Below are positions 24,049-31,713 of a stretch of 64,000 nucleotides of DNA, in pieces. Both the position numbers and the translations under genes were made by a program. Positions within the stretch are counted from its first letter, which is position 1. Each line of letters starts with the position of its first letter. The stretch is from Natronomicrosphaera sp040876735 (GTDB lineage Bacteria; Planctomycetota; Phycisphaerae; Phycisphaerales; Phycisphaeraceae). The notes under the pieces were generated by a model. It searched no databases, was not told the origin of the DNA, and worked only from the letters and a program-made list of their open reading frames with translations. The stretch covers positions 1 through 64,000 of the forward strand of contig JBBDPC010000118.1 in the NCBI GenBank assembly GCA_040876735.1. The letters are read 5' to 3'.

Positions 24049-25258
24049 GCCGAGCCACACCGCCACCTGGCAGGGCTACCTTCGCCCCGACGGCCGCAAG
24101 GGCGTGCGGAACCTGGTGCTGGTGGTCTACACCGTCGAATGCGCGCACCACGTGGCGGCGAAGATCGCCGAAGGGGAGCAGGATACGCACGTCATCGGCT
24201 TCCCCGGCTGTTACGACAACCAGTATGCGGTGAACCTGATGCTTGCTCTGGCCCGCCACCCGAACGTCGGGGCGGTGCTGGCGGTGGGGTTGGGCTGCGA
24301 GTACACCCGGCCGGACAAACTCGCCGAGGTGGTGGCGCAGAGTGGCCGGCCGAGCGACTGGTTCCGCATCCAGCAAGTCGGGGGCACGCGGTCTGCGATC
24401 GAGCGCGGCAAGCAGCGGGTCCGCACCATGCTCGCCCAGATTCGCGAGCAGACGCCGCGCGTCGACATGGGACTGAAAGACCTGACCGTCGGCTGCGAGT
24501 GTGGCGGGTCGGACGGCACCAGCGGCCTGGCCGGCAACCCGACAGTCGGCGCCTTCTTTGACCGCCTCGTTGATGCCGGGGGCACGGCTGTCTTTGAGGA
24601 GACGATCGAGATGATCGGCCTCAAGGCGATTATGCTCGCCCGTGCCGCCACGGACGAGGCCCGAGATCAGATCGACGCCGCCTACGAAAAAGCAGTGCGC
24701 TACTGCCAGGCGGTCCGCCAGTATTCGGTCAGCCCCGGCAACTTCGCCGGGGGGCTGACGACGATCGAGGAAAAGAGCATGGGGGCGTTTGCCAAGAGCG
24801 GCGCCCGGCCGATTCAGGGCGTGATTAAGGTCGCCCAGTCTCCGCCGGCGCCGGGCCTGTGGCTGTTGGACTCCGTGCCGGACGAGCACTTCATGCAGTT
24901 CGGCTACACCAACCCCAACGACACCGAAGGGCTGATGGACCTGATTGCCGCCGGCAGCCAGATCATCCTCTTCGTCACCGGACGCGGCAGCGTCATCGGT
25001 AGCCCCATTGCCCCCCTGATCAAGGTCACCGGCAACAGCGCCACCTATCGGCGGATGGAAGAGGATATGGACTTCGACGCCGGGCGGGTGCTCAGCGGCG
25101 AGATGACGCTGGATCAGGCGGCGGACGAGTTGACCCAACTGGTGGCTTGCACCGCCGCGGGCGAGCCGAGCAAGCCCGAGACGCTGGGCCACCGCGAATA
25201 CTTCATCATGTACAAGCACCAGGACACCCCGCCGCTGCAGGTCGGTTGCCGACTCTAG
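24041..25258 (+). CDS. UxaA-family dehydratase, large subunit
   Basis: 405 residues matching the C-terminal domain of altronate/galactarate dehydratases: YLRPDGRKGVRNLVLVVYTVECAHHVA, GCEYTRP, LTVGCECGGSDGTSGLAGNPTVG and SPGNFAGGLTTIEEKSMGAF. The conserved cysteines and the GGSD segment belong to the metal/iron site. The start overlaps the small-subunit stop. The large subunits of UxaA, GarD and (R)-sulfolactate sulfo-lyase SuyB share this fold, so the substrate is open. Beside RraA and SDR genes, a sugar-acid (fuconate, altronate or similar) dehydratase is most likely. Confidence 0.88.
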   Translation: MSKPSHTATWQGYLRPDGRKGVRNLVLVVYTVECAHHVAAKIAEGEQDTHVIGFPGCYDNQYAVNLMLALARHPNVGAVLAVGLGCEYTRPDKLAEVVAQSGRPSDWFRIQQVGGTRSAIERGKQRVRTMLAQIREQTPRVDMGLKDLTVGCECGGSDGTSGLAGNPTVGAFFDRLVDAGGTAVFEETIEMIGLKAIMLARAATDEARDQIDAAYEKAVRYCQAVRQYSVSPGNFAGGLTTIEEKSMGAFAKSGARPIQGVIKVAQSPPAPGLWLLDSVPDEHFMQFGYTNPNDTEGLMDLIAAGSQIILFVTGRGSVIGSPIAPLIKVTGNSATYRRMEEDMDFDAGRVLSGEMTLDQAADELTQLVACTAAGEPSKPETLGHREYFIMYKHQDTPPLQVGCRL

Positions 25259-25291
25259 CACGGTCCCAAGCACGAAGCCGAGCCTCCACGC

Positions 25292-26095
25292 ATGAGCCAT
25301 CACGACACACCTGCTTCAACGACACCGACACTCGACCCGGCCCGGGCCTTCAGCCTTGCCGGCGAGGTGGCGCTGATCACCGGCGGCGGGAGTGGCCTGG
25401 GGCTGGGGATGGCGCGCTGTCTCGCTGCTGCCGGCGCCACTGTCGCTCTCGTCGGCCGGCGCGAGAGCGTGCTGGCCGCCGCGGCGAAGCAGATCGGCCC
25501 CGCCGCCTCGGCCTTCGCCCATGACATCACCCGCTTTGAAGACAGCCCGGCCCTGGTCGAGCGCATCGGCGAAGTGCTGGGGCCGGTGACGGTGCTGATC
25601 AACAACGCCGGCGTGCACTTGAAAAAGCCGGCCGTGCAGACCAGCGAGCGCGAGTTCCAGACGCTACTGGATACGCATGTACTCGCCGCTTCCGCGCTCA
25701 CCCGCGCGGTGGCGCCCTCGATGGTCCACCGCCGGCACGGCTCGATCCTCTTCACCGCCTCCATGACCGCGCTGATCGGCATGCCGCAGGTGCTCGCCTA
25801 CTCGGCGGTCAAGAGCGCCTGCGTCGGCATGGTGCGGTCGTTGGCGGCTGAACTCTCGCCCCACGACGTGCGCGTCAACGCTATCGCCCCCGGCTGGATC
25901 CAGAGCGAGATGCTCGAGCAGGCACTGGCTGGCGACGAGCCACGCAAGCAGAAAATCCTCGCCCGCACCCCCATGGGCCGGTTCGGTGAGCCGGAGGACA
26001 TCGGCTGGACCGCCGCATGGCTCTGTTCGCCCGCAGCCAGGTTCATCACCGGCGTGCTCCTGCCGGTCGACGGCGGCGCGGCGATCGCCCTCTAG
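25292..26095 (+). CDS. Short-chain dehydrogenase/reductase
   Basis: 267 residues of the classical SDR family. ALITGGGSGLGLGMARCLA is the NAD(P) site, LINNAGVHLKKP the NAG motif, and the active site is S-x(n)-YSAVK (SMTALIGMPQVLAYSAVKSA). The ending NAIAPGWIQSEM with the C-terminal LLPVDGGAAIAL is typical of gluconate 5-dehydrogenase or 2-keto-3-deoxy-sugar-acid dehydrogenases. It follows the dehydratase genes by 33 bases. In this operon it would oxidise or reduce a sugar acid or keto acid in a non-phosphorylating pathway. Confidence 0.9.
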   Translation: MSHHDTPASTTPTLDPARAFSLAGEVALITGGGSGLGLGMARCLAAAGATVALVGRRESVLAAAAKQIGPAASAFAHDITRFEDSPALVERIGEVLGPVTVLINNAGVHLKKPAVQTSEREFQTLLDTHVLAASALTRAVAPSMVHRRHGSILFTASMTALIGMPQVLAYSAVKSACVGMVRSLAAELSPHDVRVNAIAPGWIQSEMLEQALAGDEPRKQKILARTPMGRFGEPEDIGWTAAWLCSPAARFITGVLLPVDGGAAIAL

Positions 26096-26168
26096 GCGGG
26101 CCTTACTTCACAAGACGAACACGGCTTGTCCCTGACCGAATACTTTGCATCCCTTTTCAGGAAATCGT

Positions 26169-27704
26169 GTGAGCAGCACACCCACCCGCCCCAACGTCCT
26201 GTTCATCGTCGCCGACCAGCACAACGCCAAGGTGCTCGGTCATCAGAACCACCCCGACGTCCACACGCCTCGCCTCGATGCGCTGGCGAAGCAGGGCGTG
26301 CGGTTCGATACCGCCATCTGTCAGAGTCCGATCTGCACCCCCAGCCGTGTCTCGTTCCTGTCCGGGCAGTATGGCCACAACCATGGCTACTACGGCCTCG
26401 GCGGTCCGCGGCCGCACGGCCTGCCCTCGGTGCTGGGCCACTTCCGACAGGCCGGCTACACCACCGCCGCCATCGGCAAGATCCACTGCCCCGCCTACTG
26501 GGTCGAGGACGACAGCGACCGCTTCCAGGAGGTGGACGGGACGAGCATCGGAGGCAACCCCGACTACCGCCAGTTCCTCCAGCAGGAAGGCGTGCTTGAC
26601 GCCTGGCAGAACGGCGAGAAACGCAAGGGCATCTACGGCCAGTCGATGGACGGCTTCTGCCTGCCGCTGACCTACCGCCAGTCGCCCGAGGGCTGGTCGG
26701 TGATCCAGGCCGTTGAGTTCATGGATGAGGCGCAGGCGGCGGGCCAACCCTTCTTCGCCCACGTCAGCTTCCCCCGGCCGCACCAGGTCTACGCCCCGTC
26801 GCGCGAGTTCTGGGAGATGTACGACGAGAACACGCTCACGCTACCGCCCAACGCCGAGGGCGGGGGGACGCACAAGGCGCCCCACATGCTCGAAATGGCC
26901 CAGGAGTACCGCAAGAACCTCGGCTGGGTTGAGTTCGAGCCACGCACGTACGAAGCGGGCTACCGGCGGAAGCTGCGCGGCTACTTGGGCAACGTGAGCA
27001 TGGTCGACCACGCGGTGGGCGAGCTGCTGGATCACCTCGATCAGGCTGGCCTGGCTGAGAACACGGTCGTGGTCTACACCGCCGACCACGGCGACTATGC
27101 CGGCGAGCACGGCCTGATCGAGAAAGCCCCGGGGATCTGCTCGGACGCCATCACGCGCGTGCCGCTGCTCTGGCGCTGGCCGGGGCAGGTGCCGGCGGGC
27201 CAGCGGCGGGAGCAGATCGCCGAGCTGGTCGACGTGCCGGCGACGCTGTGCGCACTCGCCGGGCTCGAGCCGATGCAGACCGCCGACGGCCAGGACCTCA
27301 GCGCGATTCTCAAGGACCCGGCGGCCGAGCCGGTGCATCGTGTCGGCGTCACCGAGCACGCCTGGAGCAAGAGCGTGCGGCGGGGTCAGTACCGCTACGT
27401 CTACTATCCGCGCGAAATGTTCGCCGAGCCGTACCCCGAGGGCTTCGGCGAGTTGTATGACCTGGAGGCCGACCCGTGGGAAATGCGCAACCTCTACTTT
27501 GAGCCGGAGCACCGCGAGACGGTGGCGCGGATGCACGCGGAGCTGACCGACTGGCTGATCACGACGACCCGGCCGGTGACAACCAACTGCGCCCACCAGC
27601 CCAGCGGCTGGCAGGCGCTGCGGCGGTGGGGCTGCTCGGTCAACGCCGACGGAAAGATTCATCCGGACAACCTGCGCGGGTTGCGCAATCGCAATTACGT
27701 TTGA
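26169..27704 (+). CDS. Formylglycine-dependent sulfatase
   Basis: 511 residues, S1 sulfatase family. PNVLFIVADQHNAKVLGH starts the metal site. CTPSRVSFLSGQYGHNHG is the formylglycine site (C-T-P-S-R). VVYTADHGDYAGEHGLIEKAPGI carries the second metal site and lysine. The start is taken as GTG at 26169, six bases after AGGA; an upstream TTG at 26145 lacks such a site. There is no signal peptide, so it may be cytoplasmic, removing sulfate from imported oligosaccharides. Fourth and last enzyme type of the operon starting with RraA. It differs clearly from the shorter sulfatase at 16886. Confidence 0.92.
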   Translation: MSSTPTRPNVLFIVADQHNAKVLGHQNHPDVHTPRLDALAKQGVRFDTAICQSPICTPSRVSFLSGQYGHNHGYYGLGGPRPHGLPSVLGHFRQAGYTTAAIGKIHCPAYWVEDDSDRFQEVDGTSIGGNPDYRQFLQQEGVLDAWQNGEKRKGIYGQSMDGFCLPLTYRQSPEGWSVIQAVEFMDEAQAAGQPFFAHVSFPRPHQVYAPSREFWEMYDENTLTLPPNAEGGGTHKAPHMLEMAQEYRKNLGWVEFEPRTYEAGYRRKLRGYLGNVSMVDHAVGELLDHLDQAGLAENTVVVYTADHGDYAGEHGLIEKAPGICSDAITRVPLLWRWPGQVPAGQRREQIAELVDVPATLCALAGLEPMQTADGQDLSAILKDPAAEPVHRVGVTEHAWSKSVRRGQYRYVYYPREMFAEPYPEGFGELYDLEADPWEMRNLYFEPEHRETVARMHAELTDWLITTTRPVTTNCAHQPSGWQALRRWGCSVNADGKIHPDNLRGLRNRNYV

Positions 27705-27822
27705 TCGTGTCCGAACGGGTCATGCCACACGGGATCGTCCGATGCACGCTTGGCGTAACCTGCGGGTGTGGACACGCAGACTTCCCTATACAGTCACCCC
27801 GCTCAACTGAAAGGAGCAAGCT

Positions 27823-28035
27823 GTGTCCATCTCTGAGACGCAGACGCAGTGCTCCGAGTGGATCCAAGCTGCCGATGACAAGACCGGCCGGGAACTGTGG
27901 CAGATCACCTCGGCCGAAGCGGTCAGCGAGGCGGTTTACTTTGAAGCCCAGGCTTTTACCGCCGACGAGCGATACCTCGTGTTCCGCTCCGAGCGCGACG
28001 GGGCGTCCTATGGAGCCTTGAGCAATCAGCTTTAA
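27823..28035 (+). pseudogene. Truncated N-terminal fragment of an oligogalacturonate-lyase-like gene
   Basis: Only 70 codons, beginning at GTG behind a strong AAAGGAG. DDKTGRELWQITSAEAVSEAVYFEAQAFTADERYLVFRSERDG looks like the first blades of the beta-propeller of oligogalacturonate lyases (family PL22), which normally run to about 390 residues. The frame runs into palindromic repeat C (28009-28111) and stops within it at 28035. No matching C-terminal sequence is found after the repeat (28112-28227). The ribosome site and start look intact, so a short peptide may still be made. Lyase identity rests on these few residues. Confidence 0.6.
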
Positions 28036-28111
28036 GCCTTCAGCCCGAATACCCCCTCCATTCGGCTTGTCGCTGGCTAACAACTTAAAGTGAACTGCTC
28101 AAGGCTCAATA
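28009..28111. repeat. 103-bp palindromic repeat, copy C
   Basis: Same orientation as copy B. It shares CTTTAAGCCTTCAGCC, CCCCCTCC and TCGCTGGCTAA with the reverse complement of copy A, differing at about a fifth of positions in the arms. The left arm begins TATGGAGCCTTGAGC and the right ends GGCTCAATA. It sits exactly where the oligogalacturonate-lyase-like gene ends. The 116 bases to its right (28112-28227) hold nothing I recognise. Confidence 0.8.
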
Positions 28112-28227
28112 AGAGCGTCTAAATCAATGTTGGAAGATCGCTTTACGGTTGAACAGGTCGATGCATCAATCGGGATGATGCGTCAAGCACGGGATACAAC
28201 CGTCGCGAAAGATTGTCGCTCGCGCTG

Positions 28228-29088
28228 TTACGGGCTAGATGCTGCGTGGAGGTTGACCTCTGGCGTCCATCCGGTGTCTCGCGTGATGCGTGAGCTATCC
28301 ACCAGAGAAGTCAGTTTCGAGATCGGCTGTCGCAGTTCGACATCGGGATAGAGGCGAGCCACGATCTGATCGACTGACGCGGTGATTCTCGGGCATGTGG
28401 TGCCCGGTGTGTACGTGCGGAATCCGGGCAGGTCGGCGAGGAGGATGGCGTTGATGAGCCGTCCTCCGTCGTCGACATGCAGCCATGTGAAGGCATCATC
28501 CACGAGTTGGCGGGGACTGAGTTCATCCAGGCTGCCCCGGCTCGCATAGGCCATGGAGCGGTCCGTGGCCATGTAGGGAAACCGCAACGCCAGACCTTGG
28601 ATGCCGTGCAATCGGCAGGTGTAAGCCAGTTGCTGTTCGCCCATGACCTTGGTCAGGCCGTAGAGCCCGTTGGGACAGGTCGGTTCCTGCCCGTCGAGGG
28701 GCAGATAGCTCAGGCAACTGGGGATCTGGTCGACCTCGTCGCCACGCCGTCGGCCGCAGACAGCTTGGATCGAACTGGCGTAGACGATTTTCTGTACGCC
28801 CAGGTCGGCGGCGGCCTGGAACAGGTTCATGTTCATCGACAGAGCCGGTCCGAAGGTGTCCAGCGTGATCCGCGACGCACTGGGGGAAGCAAGGTGAATC
28901 AGCGCCTCCGCGTCTTCGAGAATGCGGTAAGCGACCAGCGGATCGGTCACGTCCGCCATTTCCAGTCGTGTGCCCAGGTCGTTTCGGAACTGCCGGTCCA
29001 CCGCCCGCACATCGTGGCCGGCGTCGAGCAGGTGGCGGCAAAAGACGGAACCGAGGCGGCCGGCGGCGCCGGTGAGGGTGACTTTCAT
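28228..29088 (-). CDS. NAD-dependent epimerase/dehydratase (extended SDR)
   Basis: 286 residues. MKVTLTGAAGRLGSVFCRHLLDAGHDV is the NAD-binding site, ALIHLASPSA and VYASSIQAV follow, and YGLTK is the Y-x-x-x-K active site. Members include UDP-sugar epimerases and uronate dehydrogenases; the short length and the sugar-degradation context favour a dehydrogenase acting on a free sugar or uronate, but this is not proven. The ATG at 29088 begins the nucleotide-binding fold directly; the longer open frame to 29199 would overlap the upstream gene. It is the last gene of a four-gene minus-strand operon, 52 bases after the GH31 gene. Confidence 0.85.
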   Translation of the reverse strand: MKVTLTGAAGRLGSVFCRHLLDAGHDVRAVDRQFRNDLGTRLEMADVTDPLVAYRILEDAEALIHLASPSASRITLDTFGPALSMNMNLFQAAADLGVQKIVYASSIQAVCGRRRGDEVDQIPSCLSYLPLDGQEPTCPNGLYGLTKVMGEQQLAYTCRLHGIQGLALRFPYMATDRSMAYASRGSLDELSPRQLVDDAFTWLHVDDGGRLINAILLADLPGFRTYTPGTTCPRITASVDQIVARLYPDVELRQPISKLTSLVDSSRITRDTGWTPEVNLHAASSP

Positions 29089-29140
29089 CGTGCAAGCTCT
29101 TTCATTCTGATTTCGTAGGGGTCGGTCGCGCGATCGGCAC

Positions 29141-31465
29141 TCACAGATCGACGAGGTTGCCCAGCACGCTTTGTGCCAGCCCCCGGTAGGTGGCGTCAAA
29201 GCGGATCGGGGTGGGATCGTTCAGGTTCATTTCGTCGGTGCAGGGCACGGGCTCGGGATGCACCGGCAGCACAGCGTCGCGACGCACGTACACCGGGATC
29301 CGCGCCAGGGGGGATCGCACCGCCTTGCGCCAACCCGGGCCGCTGAACACTTCGCCGCTCCAGAAATCCACCCATTGACCTGCCGGCAGGTAGACGTCGC
29401 GCACTCCCTCGGTGTTGAGCACCGGGCAGACCAGCAGGTGGTCGCCGCAGAAAAACTGGTCGTCGATGTGCCAGCAGGTCGGGTCGTCCTCGTGGTGCAG
29501 CAGCAGGGCACGCAGCAGCGGGTAGCCGCTGTGCGCGGCCTGCCGGGCCTGTTCGAGCAGGTAGGGGATCAAGGCGTAGCGCAGGCGCAGCCACTGTCGC
29601 ACGGTGTCGGCGACCGCGGGGTACTGGTCCGGCTCGCGCGGGCTGGTGCCGTGGTACCGCAAGTGGCTGACGAAGACGCTCGCCTGCGTCCAGCGCAGGT
29701 AAAGCGACTCGCTGGGCCAACTGTTCATGAAATCCGGCACGCCATGGAAGCCTGGCACGTCGTGGGACCAGTAGCCGAAGCCGGACAGTCCCAGATGCAG
29801 CCCGCCGCGCAGCGAGCCCGCCAGGCCGTCAAAACTGCACGCGGCGTCGCCGGACCAGTGCACGGGGTAGCGCTGCGCCCCGACCCAGGCCGAGCGGGCC
29901 CAGATGATGCCCTGGTCGTCGCCGTTGACTTCCTGCGTGATCTCGAAATTGGCCCGCTGGTAAAGCAGGGCGTAGAGATTGTGCAGCAGTTTCGCCGGCA
30001 GGCCGTGGTATACAGCGTCGAGGTCGATGTTCTCTCCGAAGTCGGTTTTGAAAACCGACGCGCCGGTCTCCAGCAGCTTGCGCAGCATGCCCTGGTACCA
30101 GGTCACCGCCTGCGGATTGGTGAAGTCGATGTCGCCGCCGTACTCGCGGTCGCCGAAGTTCGAGGCGCCGGCTCCGACCTGGACGGCTTTGCGGCGCGGG
30201 ACGTAGCCTTGGGCACGAGCGACGTGGAAGGGCTCCGTGTCCGGGCTGACCTTGGGGTGTTGCCAGAGGCTGATGCGAAAGCCGCGCTCACGCATCTGGC
30301 GCATGTAGGCGGCGGGATCGGGATACTTTTCGCGGGAGAACTTCCAGTCGCATTTCCAGTCCTCGTCGAACCAGCCGGTGTCAAGATGGATCACGTCACA
30401 GGGGAAGCCGCCTTCCCGCATCCGCCTCGCGACATCCAGCGTCTCGTCGGCGGTCCAGTAGCTCATCCGGCTCATCCAGGTGCCGTAGGACCATGCGGGC
30501 AGCTCCGGCGGGAAGCCGGTGACCTGCCGGTAGCGGTGGAGGATGCGTTCCACCTTGCGTTCGGCGTCGCCGGCGGCAAAGAACAACAGATCCAGCACGT
30601 CATGCTCCACCACGCCCTGCGCCGCCCGGGTCGACACGTCCGCCAGCGACAGCCGGGCATGTGCGGGGGTCAGCGCCAGCAGGCCGTACGGGCGGCTCGA
30701 CAGATAGAACGGCACATTCTTGTACGCGCGGCGGTTGTTCGTCCCCAGTGCGTCGGTGTTGACCAGTTCCAGCGTTTGCCCGGCCAGATCCATCCTGGCG
30801 AACCGCTCGCCGGTGCCGGCAAACCGTTCGTTGGGCATCGCGTGCAGCGCCCACGCCATGCGGTCGATCGTCCCCGCCCGCTCCACGAACGCCAGTGGCA
30901 GCGACTCGACTTGTTTGGGGAAAAACTGGTCGTACGCCATGAACGGCACGGCCGTGTACCCGTCGGGAAAGACAGTGGCGGCCAGCGTCTCGCGCGGCGG
31001 CGGGATCAGGTCGCTCCAGTGGCGCGTCGACGTATCGCCGGTGTTCACCTGCCATCGCACCCGACCGGCCGTGTCGAGCACGTCCCAGCCGGTGTCGGTG
31101 CGCTGCACGCTCAACGGCTCAGGCTTCAGTGATGGATCCCACGCCAGCATGCCGTGGTCTTCGGGGAGCGTCAGCGGATCATCGGCGGTCAGCCCCGGCG
31201 CCAACGTCACGCGCACGATGCCTTCGCCATATGCCCGCACCACCAGCGCGTGCGTCTGGCGCGGCGTGGCTTCGTCCGCAAAGGTTTCAGCAAACGCGCG
31301 TCCGCGGTGTGTCGGCTGGTACGCTTCAAATGGCAAGTCACACACGACGACACCATCCATGACGCGCACGGCAGTCGGCTTGCACGCATGCCAGAGCACA
31401 TCGTCTACAGCCTCCGGCGCGTCGAGGTCGAGCATGGCATCAAGAAACCGTTGCGATGTCGGCAT
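29141..31465 (-). CDS. GH31 alpha-xylosidase-like glycosidase
   Basis: 774 residues with the full GH31 layout. The nucleophile lies in SVFKTDFGENIDLDAVYHG and the acid/base in HWSGDAACSFDGLAGSLRGGLHLGLSGFGYWSHDVPGF. KTDFGE is characteristic of the YicI alpha-xylosidase branch rather than of alpha-glucosidases. Also seen are the core motif VIHLDTGWFDEDWKCDWKF and a C-terminal beta-sandwich (VYLPAGQWVDFWSGEVFSGPGW). No signal peptide, so it should act in the cytoplasm, removing alpha-xylosyl (or related) residues from imported oligosaccharides. Third gene of the minus-strand operon divergent from the LacI gene at 38211. Confidence 0.92.
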   Translation of the reverse strand: MPTSQRFLDAMLDLDAPEAVDDVLWHACKPTAVRVMDGVVVCDLPFEAYQPTHRGRAFAETFADEATPRQTHALVVRAYGEGIVRVTLAPGLTADDPLTLPEDHGMLAWDPSLKPEPLSVQRTDTGWDVLDTAGRVRWQVNTGDTSTRHWSDLIPPPRETLAATVFPDGYTAVPFMAYDQFFPKQVESLPLAFVERAGTIDRMAWALHAMPNERFAGTGERFARMDLAGQTLELVNTDALGTNNRRAYKNVPFYLSSRPYGLLALTPAHARLSLADVSTRAAQGVVEHDVLDLLFFAAGDAERKVERILHRYRQVTGFPPELPAWSYGTWMSRMSYWTADETLDVARRMREGGFPCDVIHLDTGWFDEDWKCDWKFSREKYPDPAAYMRQMRERGFRISLWQHPKVSPDTEPFHVARAQGYVPRRKAVQVGAGASNFGDREYGGDIDFTNPQAVTWYQGMLRKLLETGASVFKTDFGENIDLDAVYHGLPAKLLHNLYALLYQRANFEITQEVNGDDQGIIWARSAWVGAQRYPVHWSGDAACSFDGLAGSLRGGLHLGLSGFGYWSHDVPGFHGVPDFMNSWPSESLYLRWTQASVFVSHLRYHGTSPREPDQYPAVADTVRQWLRLRYALIPYLLEQARQAAHSGYPLLRALLLHHEDDPTCWHIDDQFFCGDHLLVCPVLNTEGVRDVYLPAGQWVDFWSGEVFSGPGWRKAVRSPLARIPVYVRRDAVLPVHPEPVPCTDEMNLNDPTPIRFDATYRGLAQSVLGNLVDL

Positions 31466-31669
31466 GAATTCTCATCTTCCAGTGGAGCCGGACAGGAACA
31501 AAATGCACCGTTGCAGAAAGATCTGAAACATACCGACTGCCGGAGATGGAATCAACTGTGGCCGAACGGTGTCGCAGCAACAGAGGTAGACCTGCGGCGT
31601 ACCGGCCCAGGTGATGATGCGGCTTCGCGGGCTGAGCGCGAGGGGCACAGGAACGATGCAGGATGGTCG

Positions 31670-31695
31670 GCGTTGCCGATGATGATCGGCAACGC
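31670..31695. terminator. Perfect 11-bp hairpin behind the phosphatase gene
   Basis: GCGTTGCCGAT (31670-31680), loop GATG, ATCGGCAACGC (31685-31695). It lies just after the stop of the minus-strand phosphatase gene and within the 248-bp gap before the GH31 gene. No T run follows on either strand, so it may be a factor-dependent terminator or an RNA 3'-end stabiliser. The rest of the gap (31466-31669) shows nothing. Confidence 0.45.
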
Positions 31696-31713
31696 GGAGT
31701 CACCGCCCGATCG

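Noticed and set aside
28127..28351. A 74-codon plus-strand frame after repeat C
   Set aside because: It overlaps the 3' end of the epimerase gene, has no clear ribosome site and does not continue the propeller sequence of the truncated gene.
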